The notes under the pieces: model-generated
What the model was told of the DNA's origin: nothing
Databases searched by the model: none
What the model saw: the letters and a program-made list of their open reading frames with translations, nothing else
Translations under genes and position numbers: made by a program
Origin: Flaccisagitta enflata
Lineage: Eukaryota > Chaetognatha > Sagittoidea > Aphragmophora
DNA length: 64,000 bases
NCBI GenBank assembly: GCA_965153355.1
Contig: OZ231126.1
Location: forward strand, 89,838,001-89,902,000
Direction: 5' to 3'
In this document: piece after piece, positions 12,050-23,239 of the stretch
How the letters are laid out: each line of letters starts with the position of its first letter
Position numbering within the stretch: the stretch's first letter is position 1

Positions 12050-12262
12050 GTCGCGTGCTACGCGACTCTACACCCGCTATAACTGTCGGTCCGTTGGTCG
12101 GCTGGTCGGTCGGTCGGTTGGTCGGTCAGTCGGTCGGTCCCCTATTTACTTTTTCGGCGTTTTGGGCGCACGGGCATACAACTCACCCAGATGCCCTAAT
12201 TGACCTTTTCAGCACTGCTCCTTCCCACCCGCACGCGACTACTGTAGCCGTGTATCCCGGCC
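12050..12262 (+). repeat. Near-complete HCM element
   Basis: Hairpin GTCGCG-TGCTA-CGCGAC, CTCTACACCCGC, a GGTCGGTCGGTCGG tract (12087-12140), TTTTTCGGCGTTTTGGGCGC, then CCCACCCGCACGCGACTACT and GCCGTGTATCCCGGCC. The far-end GCACGCGAC is the exact complement of the first hairpin arm GTCGCGTGC. This is the best reference copy for the TGCTA subtype. Confidence 0.8.
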
Positions 12263-12283
12263 ACTGGGCATGGCCCCACGAAG

Positions 12284-13125
12284 AGGACAGGAATCCTATG
12301 AACACAGGGGACTTGTTCGTCCGTGGTTCGTCCGTTCGTCCCCCCTCATCAAGCCTCGGCTGCAACTATAGCCTCTGAGACCTCCGTCCTGACCCTCTCC
12401 AGGCCCCTGCAAAATCTGGCCCCTATCAGGCCTCAAATCCAGCCTCTCAGGCCTCAATCCAGCCTCTCAGGCCTCTCAGGCCTCAATTCTAGCCTCGCAA
12501 GCCTTAAATCTAGCCTCTCAGGCCTCAAATCTTGCCTCTTGGGCCTCAAATCCAGCATCACAGGCCTCAAATCTGGCCTCTCAGGCCTCAAATCCCAGCC
12601 TCTCAGGCCCCAATCCAGCCTCAGGCCTCAAATCCCGCCTCTCAGGCCCCCAAATCAACCTCTCAGACATCAAACCTGGCCTCTCAGGCCTCAGATTAGG
12701 CTTCTCAGGCCTCAAATCCAGTTTATCAGGCCTCAAACCTGGCCTCTCAGGCCTCAAATTAGGCCCCTCAGGCTTAAAATCAGCCATCTAAGCCTCAGCT
12801 TATTGCTCTCAGGCTTCATATCAGTTCTCTGACCTTTCAAGCCTTAATCCAGCGCTCTCAAGCCTCAAGTCAGCCCTCTCAAGCTTCAGATTGGCATTTT
12901 CAGGCCTTACATCAGCCTTCTTAGACCTCAGTTTAGGCTCTTGAAGGCCTGTATAGCATCTCATCCACTTCTTCAGGAAGGACGAACGAAAGTCCCCCTG
13001 TGTTCTACAGGACTTTGTCCCCTTCGGGGCCGCTGCCCTGCTTCCCCTCACTCCAATTCACAATCACTCAAAGCAGGGCAACGGGTATCGCTGACCACAT
13101 ATTGCCCTTGGGCGACCTGTTACCC
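12284..13125. mobile_element. FB element with CTCAGGCCTCAAAT array
   Basis: The left arm (CTATGAACACAGGGGACTTG, then a TTCGTCCGT tract) is truncated. The internal minisatellite of about 19-21-bp units (CTCTCAGGCCTCAAATC) spans about 12400-12960. The right arm runs AAGTCCCCCTGTGTTCTACA, GGACTTTGTCCCCTTCGGGG, CCGCTGCCCTGC, GGGCAACGGGTATCGCTGAC, GGGCGACCTGTT. The open frame through the array (SGLKS/RPQIR peptides) is a repeat artefact. Confidence 0.8.
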
Positions 13126-13194
13126 AACAATGTCGCTCTCAACGGAATAACGAGAGGGATCGCGATGGTTGTCGTCACTACAACACGCTCAAAG

Positions 13195-13350
13195 TCAGGC
13201 ACAGTTCCGACAAAACTGAGGCGCAGAATTGAAATGACGGTTAAGATGAAGTGTTTTGGCATCTTCACGCAGGTGAACCACTTGTTTCCCTGCCAAATGA
13301 CGGCCTCTAACGGGAAACGACCGCAGCGCGCCGTGGATTGGAAACGGTGA
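13195..13350. repeat. Dispersed repeat, copy 2 of 2
   Basis: Matches 7120-7290 over about 140 bases, including TGACGGTTAAGATGAAGTG and AAATGACGGCCTCTAACGGG. The flanks differ, so the shared block is the repeat itself. Confidence 0.7.
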
Positions 13351-13456
13351 TAAGGAAAAAAACTGAAAAAAAAAAAAAAAAAAAACGGAAACAAAGGAAC
13401 AAGAAGAAGGAAGGGGGATGACGTTGTTGTGTGGTCGTGTTCGTGTGTGCTTGCGT

Positions 13457-13495
<39 letters not shown>

Positions 13496-13505
13496 TTACA
13501 CACAC

Positions 13506-13595
<90 letters not shown>
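13457..13595. repeat. (GT)n-(CA)n inverted dinucleotide hairpin
   Basis: About 36 bases of GT are joined through TCTTA to about 95 bases of CA, with one CG variant. The two blocks are perfect complements over the whole GT length. They can form a long hairpin as well as Z-DNA. Confidence 0.95.
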
Positions 13596-13598
<3 letters not shown>

Positions 13599-13661
13599 TT
13601 GCAAAAGCGTTTCAATCGTTGTCGGAAGCCAGAATTTGCCGCTAGGAGGCGGCGTCGACAG

Positions 13662-13665
13662 CTGA

Positions 13666-13709
<44 letters not shown>
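13662..13709. repeat. (GAC)n microsatellite
   Basis: About 15 GAC units, followed by imperfect GATGACGAC repeats to about 13740. Confidence 0.95.
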
Positions 13710-13962
13710 CGATGACGACAACGATACCGATGAAAACGACGCCGCCATCGATACAAAAGCGGCGCCATAACGACTTTTCGCCGCCAAGAATTCAATCTGA
13801 GCGCCAAAAGCTAAAGAAGAACGAACACATTTAGCATGAGCTGAGCTCCTAATTCCCTCGCCTTCCCGACAACCTCTCTCTCTCTCTTTTTGTCAGGCTT
13901 CTCTTTTTTTCTATCATACTCCCTTAGTAAGGTTTCTGTATATCTCTACCACACCCTCTTTT

Positions 13963-14108
13963 AAGTCGCGGACACGCGACTCTACACCTTACCATGTCGG
14001 TTGGTCCGTCGGTCCGTCCGTCCGTAACATTTTTGAATTGCGAGCAGTTTTCGCATTACAGCTCCTGTCAAACCGTCCGCGACTGGATTGCCGTGTATTC
14101 GGCCTTGT
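13963..14108 (+). repeat. HCM element, GGACA subtype
   Basis: AAGTCGCG-GACA-CGCGACT, CTACACCTTACCATGTCGG, GTCCGTCGGTCCGTCCG, ACATTTTTGAATTGCGAGC, TTTTCGCATTACAGCTCC, then CCGTCCGCGACTGGATTGCC and GTGTATTCGGCCTTGTT. The far-end GTCCGCGAC complements the hairpin arm GTCGCGGAC. Confidence 0.8.
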
Positions 14109-14109
14109 T

Positions 14110-14880
14110 TCTCTTTCTAGATATATCGCGCTATCCTTTTCTCTAACTCCTCTTTATCCCCTGCCTCTGTCTGACTTTGTCTGACTTCTCTCTCACTTGT
14201 ATGACTTATCTTTCTCTTTCAGTTTTTACCATCTCTTTATCTGACTTGTCTTTTTCAATCTCACTCTCTTTGTCTGACCTCTCCTTCTCTATCTGTATGT
14301 TTCCTATTTTTCATTTCATCACAAATTTTTGCATCCTTTCTGTAACCAAATCTCAGTCTCTCTTTATTCGTGTGTACTTTCATCACCATTGACACCTTTA
14401 TACTTAAAATTACTCAAAGATTTAAAAGTCGTTTTCGCCATTTACTATCTAAAGCAAAAGAATATGCCAATTGTAAAGTAAGAATTAGTTCAAGAATGAT
14501 AAACAAATTTTTATTTTGCCTTGCAAAATAGATTTTCAATAAAAGCTAATTGAATTTCATCTCACAAGAAGCTAAAGATATATGTTTTAAATTTTTGAAA
14601 AATCAATAAACTCTTTTTCATTCATTTCACATCTATACTTTTGCTCTAGATAGTTTTTGTTCATTTGCCTTTATTTACATTTAACCACCTGATCCCCGGT
14701 TCGCCGCTCCGAAGGAAAAATCTATCGACTTGAATCGACTTCAGTTTTAATCTCGATGAAAACTTGAATCCTTTTACCAGATTAACAGAATATATAATCA
14801 TTTGAATTATTCAATAGCTTGAGATTAAAGTGGCGCGAAGTAGAATTCAAGGTCTTTCATCTCTCAGTTTTTTTTCCAAG
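14110..14880. other. AT-rich unique-looking stretch, nothing recognised
   Basis: Pyrimidine-rich TCTCTCTGACTT-like sequence (14110-14390) is followed by AT-rich DNA. No convincing open frame, RNA gene or inverted repeat was seen. Confidence 0.5.
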
Positions 14881-14894
14881 TGCGCGCGTGTGTG

Positions 14895-15313
<419 letters not shown>

Positions 15314-15774
15314 CCCGCTTTGTCTCGCGTGCGTTTTTCGCGTTTCCCCGGGGGAAGGAGAAGGAGCAACGAAAAGGGGATAAATTCCTTTTAGACTGCG
15401 AGCAAAAAAATCCAATCACAAAGAACGGGAAAAGTCACGCTAAACGAAGATTCATGACATCTGCCGCGTGACAACGGAGAAAAAAAGAAAAGAACAGTGA
15501 GAGAGAGAGAGAGAGAGAGAGCAGATAGAGCCACTCGTGGTCGTCTCACTGAAGCGGCTGTGATTCGGCCTATAAAACATCACCATGATATTACAGCTGT
15601 GATATCACATAGCTCATTCATACTCAAAATCATACTTAAGGCAGTTGGAGCTAGAGTTGTTTGGAGCGGTTTGGAGAGGGCTCTCTTAGCCTTTCTATGA
15701 TATCATCACAGTTATCTACTGTCAAAATCACCTACTTTCCCCTATGTGAGTATTTGTGGATGTGTGATGGTGAG

Positions 15775-15935
15775 ATGGGCAGCGGCCCCAAAGGTGCTGT
15801 TTTAGTAAGTGTGTGATTTGAACCTTTGGGCTGGGATCGGATATGGGTGTCAAGGCTTGCTATTAGTCAGCAAGCCCTCAAAGGACCCGATGACCTATGC
15901 TTAACACTGGGATTTTAGTCTTGCGGTACCACACG
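15775..15935. repeat. Decayed FB fragment
   Basis: GGGCAGCGGCCCCAAAGG at 15778 and, about 100 bases on, GACCCGATGACCTATGCTT correspond to FB arm sequences in damaged form. GGGCTGGGATCGG and GTGTCAAGGCTTG between them resemble FB internal units. Confidence 0.5.
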
Positions 15936-15942
15936 TATAAAA

Positions 15943-16321
15943 AAAAGACGCACCTTTCTTTTCATTAATGAAACAGATACAAAAAATGATTAAAACTTTT
16001 TTTAATTGAGTTATTTTTGAAGATTTTTGAAAAATCTTTCAATCTAGACCAATCCCAGGTCTTTATCTCAAATGGTTTAGGAGCTAGAGCCTTCCACAGA
16101 GAAGCTCTATTTTGCTAAAATGCACTTTTTATGTAGAGATTGTGAAAATGAAAAGGCAAAGTTTTTATCCAAACTTATGCCATTTCCAAACAAAAAAAGA
16201 TAGAAATGTAAGATTGAAACTACATGAAAGTATTTTCAAAGGGCTTTCCAATGGTTTAGAATTTCATTGGATTTTATTGAAACTTGTTGCCACAATAAGC
16301 CATTCAAAAGTGCGTCTTTTT
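15943..16321. mobile_element. ~380-bp MITE
   Basis: Inverted ends AAAAAGACGCACCTTTC and GAAAAGTGCGTCTTTTT (one-base offset) enclose AT-rich DNA. An internal AGGTCTTTATCTCAAATGG resembles sequence near 49590 in the large palindrome. No target duplication was settled. Confidence 0.6.
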
Positions 16322-16429
16322 GATTGATATGCATGGTATAGAATTTGAGCCTAAAGGCTTCGGTTTGGGCGCAAAGGTTGGAATATTGGTTTAAAGCTCC
16401 AGCGTAAAAGTGCTATACTTTCTTATAAC

Positions 16430-17270
16430 GCTAACCCTAACCCTAACCCTAACCCGCCACGCTCATGAGCGGGTGCATGTCGCTCACTTACTGAAACATT
16501 AACCCTAACCTCCAAACCCTAACCCTAACCTCCAAACCCTAACCCTAACCTTATTTGACTTCACTTTGGAGGTATATGGGTTAGGGTTAGGGTTAGGGTT
16601 AGGGTTTGACTTCTGTTTTGAGGTATATGTTGTGGGTTAGGGTTAGGGTTAGGGTTAAACTTCACTTTGGAGGTATATGTTGCGGGTTAGGGTTAGGGTT
16701 AGGGTTTAAACCTCAAGCGTAAAAGTGCTATACTTTCTTATAACGCTAACCCTAACCCTAACCCTAACCCGCGACGCTCATGAGCGGGTGCATGTCGCTC
16801 ACTTACTGAAACATTAACCCTAACCTCCAAACCCTAACCCTAACCTCCAAACCCTAACCCTAACCTTATTTGACTTCACTTTGGAGGTATATGGGTTAGG
16901 GTTAGGGTTAGGGTTAGGGTTTGACTTCTGTTTTGAGGTATATGTTGCAGGTTAGGGTTAGGGTTAGGGTTAAACTTCACTTTAGAGGTTTATGTTGCGG
17001 GTTAGGGTTAGGTTTAAGGTTAGGGTCAGACTTCAATTTGGAGGTATATGTTGCGGGTTAGGGTTAGGGTTGAGGGTTAGGGTTGGAGCGGAGAGGTTAG
17101 GGTTATGGTTTGGGTTAACCCTAACCCGTTTAGGTGAGTGAATGGGTTAGGGTTTGACTTCACTTTGGAGGTATTTGTTGCGGGTTAGGGTTAGGGTTGA
17201 GGGTTAGGGTTTGAGTTGAGAGGTTAGGGTTAGGGTTTGGGTTAACCCTAACCCGTTTAGGTGAGTGAAT
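16430..17270. repeat. Internal telomere-like TTAGGG/CCCTAA arrays
   Basis: Short runs of 2-5 CCCTAA or TTAGGG units are interleaved with TTGACTTCACTTTGGAGG and TATATGTTGCGGGTTAGGG. A block of about 314 bases starting AGCGTAAAAGTGCTATAC (16401) is repeated at 16715. CCCTAA runs precede TTAGGG runs in each block. In two places (about 17100-17130 and 17220-17260) TTAGGG meets AACCC head to head. Confidence 0.9.
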
Positions 17271-17274
17271 GGGC

Positions 17275-17530
17275 TTGGAGGCTGGGATTTAGGTTCAAGG
17301 CTTTGATTTGGGTTCAAGGCTTTTAATTGAGTCGTAAGTCTGGAATTTGTTCCTTGAGGCGAAGGATAGAAGCCTTGAAGCTGGGATTTTGGCCTTTTGG
17401 CTGGGACTTTAGCCTTGAGACTGGGACGTGGGCCTCAAGGCTGGAATTCAGGCCTTGATGGGGGGGGGGCGTAGGAGAATGATAAGAAAAAGAAGTAAAA
17501 GGAGAAGTTTCTGCAGATGTGAAAGCATAG
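17275..17530. repeat. FB-related minisatellite and arm fragment
   Basis: Units such as GGCTGGGATTTAGGTTCAAG and GCCTTGAGACTGGGAC (about 17278-17460), a G run at 17461, then AGGAGAAGTTTCTGCAGATG and TGTGAAAGCATAGATC, which match the GATGACC..TTCACA FB arm. Confidence 0.55.
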
Positions 17531-17600
17531 ATCAACCGACCAATTGAACAACCGACCAACCGACTGACAAAGCAGGGTGGAGACCCGCGAAGCACATGAG
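17531..17600 (-). repeat. HCM fragment
   Basis: ACCGACCAATTGAACAACCG tract, then CAAAGCAGGGTGGAGACCCG and CGAAGCAC. The hairpin is lost. Confidence 0.45.
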
Positions 17601-17904
17601 TAAAAATGAATGAATGATTGAGAGAATGAAAGAAAGACAGAATGAAAGACAATACCCCCCCCAAAAAAAAAGAAAGAAAAAAAAAGAAAGAAAGAGAAAG
17701 ACGAGAGAGAAAAAGAGAAAGAAAGATAAGCTGAATGATGAAATCACCACCAAGATTTTCATGTTCTGTTTATGCTACCAAATCATGAAAAAATGATTTG
17801 ATGTTTGAAAATTTCCAAAACGCGCGTAAACGGCCCAAAGTGGCCTTTCGGCCGTCCGAAAAGCCGCTTCAGTGAGACGGTCCTTTGTGGCTCAAACTCA
17901 GTGA

Positions 17905-17915
17905 GAGAGAAAGAG

Positions 17916-17971
<56 letters not shown>

Positions 17972-18074
17972 GAGATACAGAGGCCAGGATTGCGGACGGG
18001 TGGGCGGGAGCGGAAATGCATGTTTTCACACTTTTCGACTCGTGGTCACGGACTGACGGTCGGACGGACAAAGT

Positions 18075-18129
<55 letters not shown>
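17905..18129. repeat. Two (GA)n tracts flanking an HCM fragment
   Basis: GA runs at about 17920-17967 and 18076-18129. Between them GATTGCGGACGGGTGGGCGG, TTTTCGACTCGTGGTCACGG and GACGGTCGGACGGACAAAG give the far-end half of a minus-oriented HCM element whose hairpin end is replaced by GA repeat. Confidence 0.75.
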
Positions 18130-18131
<2 letters not shown>

Positions 18132-18589
18132 AAAGAATCTCCTTAAGGTAAGAGCCTTAAGAGTATACAACCTGCTTTTCTTTTCTGTCCTCTCGCCATG
18201 AACAGGATTTTCTCCCCGGTCCAAATCCTGTCTCCTATGAGACGGATAGACCACTCTTTGAAAGGACATAATCATATTTAATAGTACATATAAAATAGTA
18301 CATAGTACGTAGTACATATAACAATCTATGATTATATGTCTGGGAATCGATTACTTTCACCATATCTTTATCTGAATCCTTAGTGAGGGTCGACACAAAA
18401 ACAGACTTATAATTTGTTATCTGTTGTCCCTATATTATCCACAAGCCGATCAGTAAACCGACTCATTTCAAACAATATAAAGAAATCTTCAGCGCGTGAT
18501 CATATTAAACAAGCCCAACAGGCCAACAGTCGCGTGCTAAGTTACACAAAACTACACAACTTCATACTACACACAACTACATAACTTCA

Positions 18590-19128
18590 TACTACATACT
18601 TAACATACTACATACTTAACATACTACATACTTACTACATACTTACATACTACATACTTACTTACATACTTACATACTTACATACTTACATACTTACATT
18701 ATTACATACTTACCTAATTACATACTTACATATTTACATACTTACATACATACATACTTACATATTTACTTACAGACTTACATACATACTACATACTTAC
18801 ATACTTACATACATACTTACATACATACTTACTTACATACTTATATACTTACATACTTACATACTTACATACTTACTTACATACTTACATACTTACTTAC
18901 ATACTTACATACTTACATACATACTTACATACATTCGTACATACATACATACATACATGCATACTTACATACATACATACTTACATACTCACACACTTAC
19001 ATATTTACATACTTACATACATACTTACATACATACTTACATACATACTTACATACTTACTTACCTACTTACATACCTACATACTTACTTACATACTTAT
19101 ATACTTACCTACATACTCACATACTTAC
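18590..19128. repeat. ACATACTT microsatellite array
   Basis: Over 500 bases of ACATACTT, ACAT and ACATACATACTT units. The frame IHTYIHTY and similar are translations of the array. It runs directly into an HCM end. Confidence 0.95.
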
Positions 19129-19190
19129 ACCGACTGACCTACCGACCGACACGGCAAGGTGTAGAGTCGCGTGCACGCGACAAAAACCCG
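19128..19190 (-). repeat. HCM hairpin end
   Basis: CACCGACTGACCTACCGACC, GACACGGCAAGGTGTAGAG, then hairpin GTCGCG-TGCA-CGCGAC and AAAAA. The far-end half is absent and is replaced by the ACATACTT array. Confidence 0.7.
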
Positions 19191-19214
19191 GACTTAATGT
19201 CGCAAAAGCATTGG

Positions 19215-19640
19215 ATGGTCAGCGCCAGCGGTATCCGTGCCCTGCCTGAGTTGGCTATGAACTTGTGATTAAATTTGAGGGAGAGAGCAGGGCAGCGGCT
19301 TTGATGGGGCAGATGACCCATGCTTTCACACAGGAGATAATTTCTTGTTTCTCTGTTCATTAGCAGAATTTGGGAGAATTTAGCAGAATTTGGCAAAATT
19401 TAGCAGAATTTGGCAAATCTATCAGAATTACGCAAAATTTGACAGAATTTGGCAGATTTAAGCAGAATTTAGTAGAATTTGGCATTATTTGGCATTACTT
19501 GGCAGATTTACCAGAATTTGGCAGAATTTAGGTCTTGGAGTTCAACGGATGGGGGGAAGGACCATGAAGAAAAAATTTCCTCATATGTGAAAGCATAGGT
19601 CATCGGCCCCTTTGGGGCAGCTGCCCAAAAGCATATGATA
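19215..19640. mobile_element. FB element with AGCAGAATTTGGC array
   Basis: The left part GGTATCCGTGCCCTGCC, GCAGGGCAGCGGC, GATGACCCATGCTTTCACAC is followed by a 10-15-bp array of AGCAGAATTTGGCAAAATTT type (19362-19530). The right arm is ATATGTGAAAGCATAGGTCA, TCGGCCCCTTTGGGGCAG. It has the same FB arms but an unrelated internal repeat. Confidence 0.65.
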
Positions 19641-19710
19641 TCAACACCACACCCTTTACATCTTCGCATGTTCATTGTCTCAATATAACCAGATGAACCA
19701 AAAACATTGT

Positions 19711-20294
19711 TTTTGGGCAGCGGCCCCGAAGGGGCCGATGACCTATGCTTTCACATATGAAGGATTTTTGGGCAGCGGCACCGAAGGGGACGAAGTCCTG
19801 TAGAACACAGGGGGACTTTTGTTCATCCGTTCGTTCGTCCGTTCGTCTGTTAGTCCCCCCAGGCCCTCTCAGGCCTGAAATTTGCCCTCTCAGGCCTGAA
19901 ATCTGCCCTCTCAAAATTGAAATCTGCCCTCTCAGGCCTTGAATCTGCCCTCTCAGGCCTTGAATCTCCCCTCTCAGGCCTGAAATCTGCCATCTCAGGC
20001 CTGAAACCTGTCCTTCCAGGCCTTAAATCTCCCCCGCAGATTCAAGGCCTGAGAGGGGAGATTTCAAGCCGGAGAGGACAGATTTCAGGCCTGAGAGGGC
20101 ATATTTCAGGCCTGAGAGAGCCTGGGGGGACTGACGGACGGACGGATGGACGAATGAATGAATCCCCCTGTGTTCTACAGGACTTTGTCCCCTTCGGGGC
20201 CGCTGCCCTGCTTCCTCTCATTCTGATTTACAACCATGCAAAGCAGGGCAACGGGTATCGCTGACCACATATTGCCCTTGGGCGACCTGTTTCC
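19711..20294. mobile_element. FB element with GGCCTGAAATCTGCC array
   Basis: The left end has both arm types in a row: GGGCAGCGGCCCCGAAGGGG with GATGACCTATGCTTTCAC, then GGGCAGCGGCACCGAAGGGG with ACGAAGTCCTGTAGAACACA. The array of about 21-bp units (CCCTCTCAGGCCTGAAATCTG) flips orientation at about 20035 (to GGCCTGAGAGGGGAGATTTC). The right arm has TGTGTTCTACAGGACTTTG to GGGCGACCTGTTTCC. The whole is a palindrome with its centre near 20035. Confidence 0.85.
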
Positions 20295-20915
20295 TTCTAC
20301 TTCTCCTCCTCCTTCATCCCCCACCCTGCCCAGCCTCGAGGCTCAATTTCCAGCCTGAAGGGTCAAATCCCAGTCTGAAGGCTCAAATCCCAGCTTTAAG
20401 GCTCAAATCCTAGCCTTGAGGCTTTAATCCCAGCCTCGAGGCTCAAATCCCAGCTTTGAGGCTCAGTTACCAGCCTCAAGGCTCAATTCACAGTATTGAG
20501 GCTTCAATCCCAGCTTTGAGGCTTCAATCCCAGCCTCGAGGGTCAAATACCAGTTTTGAGGCTCAGTTCTCAGCCTCAAGGCTCAATTGACAGCGTTGAG
20601 GCTCAGCCGCAAGGCTCAAATCCCAGCCTCCCAGCCTCCAAGCATGGAGACTTGATTCCCAGCTTTGAGACTCAATTCCCAGCTTTGAGGCTCAAATCCC
20701 AGCCTCAAGGCCCAGATTCCATCGTCAAAGCTAAAATTCTGGTCTTGAGGGTCAAATCCTAGCATCAAGGCTGAATTCTCAGCCTCATGCCTCAAAGCAC
20801 ACTGAGCATAGGCCATCGGCCCTTTTAGGGCCACTGCCCCTCTCACCATCACACATCAACATAAACTCACATAGGGGCAACAGGTACCGCTGACCATCTA
20901 ACGCTTTCGCGACTT
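20295..20915. mobile_element. FB-related element with GAGGCTCAAATCCCAGCC array
   Basis: About 23 units of 19-20 bases (GAGGCTCAAATCCCAGCCT) from about 20333 to 20800, then GCATAGGCCATCGGCCC, TTTTAGGGCCACTGCCCC and AGGGGCAACAGGTACCGCTG, ACCATCTAACGCTTTCGCGA. The last block also occurs at 7745-7785. Confidence 0.65.
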
Positions 20916-21182
20916 TTCATTGTCACGTGTTCTTCCAGCAGTAATCTACACGTGCCGAGAGAAAAAGAAATGAACTCGTTTCCAGGAAAATTTACGTCTA
21001 TTAACCGATAATGGATTAATGGATCAATGGCGGTAACGAACCCCAAACGAACTTGCCATTATGCATAAGCTCAATATCTATTTTTCTAGTTCAATATCTA
21101 GTTAAATACAATCTATATCTTTTCGAAGATAAAGTTACGGATGAGCCGACTGATTGCGACCGATTGACTGACGAACGGGCCC

Positions 21183-21240
21183 ACATACTGATAACCAGTC
21201 GCCCAAGGGCAATATGTGGTCAGCGATACCCGTTGCCCTG
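21183..21240. repeat. FB outer-end fragment
   Basis: GTCGCCCAAGGGCAATATGT, GGTCAGCGATACCCGTTGCC is the complement of the outer FB end (GGGCAACGGGTATCGCTGAC). It is cut at its inner side by the retrotransposon tail at 21241. A GACCGATTGACTGACGAACG tract before it may be a decayed HCM microsatellite. Confidence 0.7.
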
Positions 21241-21390
21241 AATGAATGAATTTATTAACGGAATGAAGCATAAATTACAAAATAGATTGTAAAGAGCACG
21301 CTTTGAAGGATAGCCCATGAAAGTCTAAGTGACTTTTTTCAAATCGGGTCCTTTTGATAAAAAAAAATTCATAAAAAAAAGAGTTAATAG

Positions 21391-21520
21391 TAGGGATGTG
21401 GAAGCGATTGACCGCTTCCAATTTGGAGGATGGGATAGCTACTAGTATTTGAACTGTAAATTGGAAGCGGAAGCGGAAGCGGTGGAAGCGGCTTGAAAAT
21501 TGACTGCTTCCACATCCCTA
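21391..21520. mobile_element. 130-bp hAT-like MITE
   Basis: Inverted ends TAGGGATGTGGAAGC and GCTTCCACATCCCTA. The inside has GGAAGC repeats. Flanks GTTAATAG (21383-21390) and GTTATTAG (21521-21528) match 7 of 8, as expected for an old 8-bp duplication. Confidence 0.7.
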
Positions 21521-22462
21521 GTTATTAGTAGTAAAAGCATCGTAAAAACCAAATCCATAACTTTATAGAAATCCGTCCATAAATCAGTGTTAATCATTAA
21601 CACTGAGAGATCAAGACTTCTTTTAACCTACGTTTGAAAACTCGAAATTCGTTGATAGACTTGTTATCATCTGGGAGCTCATTCCACTGTTTGATTGCAG
21701 TAAAAGCAAAACCGTCTGAAAAATCACGAGAAAGATGAAAAATGTGGCTACTTGATCGAGTGTTGTAAGTGTGAGCAGCAGAAACCAACTTAAAATTGGG
21801 TAATAAGTACGCCGGTGCAAGCTTACGTCGAATGCGGAATAAATGCGCCATTCTGAAAAATTTGACGCGATCAGGAACATTCAGCTAGAACAAATCACGA
21901 AAGTTTTTATCATCTACATGCCCTCGGTAGTCCATGTTAAAGACAAATCTCGCCATATTCCGTTGAATATTATTCAATCTTTCTCTCAGAGCTACTGATA
22001 GACCGCTGTACCAAGAGCTACAGCAATAATCCATGTACGGTTGGATAAGCGCAGAACTAAGTGTAGTACGACATTTCTTATCAAGAAGAGAAGACTGTCG
22101 GTATGAAAAAGACAGTCTCCCCGCATAGACCTTCATCAAGTTACCAACATGGACAGATCCGTTAATATTTGGATCTAGCAGAACACCCAAATACTTTACA
22201 CAGAACTTGCGTTCAACAGGTATCCCGTCACACTGAATCCCAAACTGCCCAACGCCCCTTAATCTTCTCTTTGAACCAAAGAGCAAAGCTTCAGTCTTGC
22301 CAACGTGAAGGGATAGCCTGTTGTCCACAAGCCATCGCGTGCATGTGGACAATTCATTGCTAAGACGATCTGTAATAACATTCGAGTCACGATGAGCAAA
22401 AGGAAGTGCTGAATCGTCTGCATACAAGGACAGCTTACAAGACAAACTAATGTTCATGTCAT

Positions 22463-22572
<110 letters not shown>

Positions 22573-22816
22573 CAATGGACCAAGTATGCTACTTAGTGGA
22601 ACTCCGCTAGACACAGGTAAAAACTCTGCTCTGCTTAATTGAGATTTTGGGTGAAAGGAAGCAGGGCAGCTTGGGAAAGATAACTCTAAAAGCTGGAGAA
22701 CTTCTAAAGAGGCTCTCATTAGCTAGCGCCGACAACCGGTAAGAGTGAGACAGAGACAGAGAAACTGAGAGAGGCAGACTCACAGAGAGGTAGTGATACA
22801 CAGAGTGACACAGACA

Positions 22817-22995
22817 GAGAGAGAGAGAGAGAGAGAGAGAGTACGCTGTGTGGTTTAGATGGCGCCAGGAATTAAATCTCTTCTCCCTCTCCTCTCATCT
22901 TCACCACGCCATCGCACTTAAAGACTTCTTCAGTTCTCGGCTCACATCTTTGTGAGACGTAAACGAAAAAATTGTCACGGTGTCTCGATTGACAC

Positions 22996-23026
<31 letters not shown>

Positions 23027-23155
23027 GACAGAGAGAGAGAAAGACAGATACAGAGAGAGACATAGAGGGAGATAGAGAGATAGAGACAGAGGCAGAGGCA
23101 GAGACAGAGACAGAGGCAGAAAAAGAGACAGAGACAGAGACAGACAGACAGAAAA
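22817..23155. repeat. (GA)n and CAGAGA-rich tracts
   Basis: GA run at 22817-22841, unique sequence, then GA/ACAGAG/GGCAGA mixture at about 22995-23155. Confidence 0.9.
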
Positions 23156-23239
23156 CAAAATAGAGAAAAGAGGCGTTCAAACGGGGGAACCATTTTAGGT
23201 TGAATTTCGGACTAAAGTTAAGACTGAATCCACTATAAT

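Noticed and set aside
12323-12832. SGLKS/RPQIR repeat protein frame
   Set aside because: It follows the FB internal minisatellite. Frames change between copies of the same array elsewhere.
16430-17270. Chromosome end or head-to-head fusion site
   Set aside because: Runs are short, both orders occur, and they are embedded in a 314-bp tandem duplication with non-telomeric spacers.
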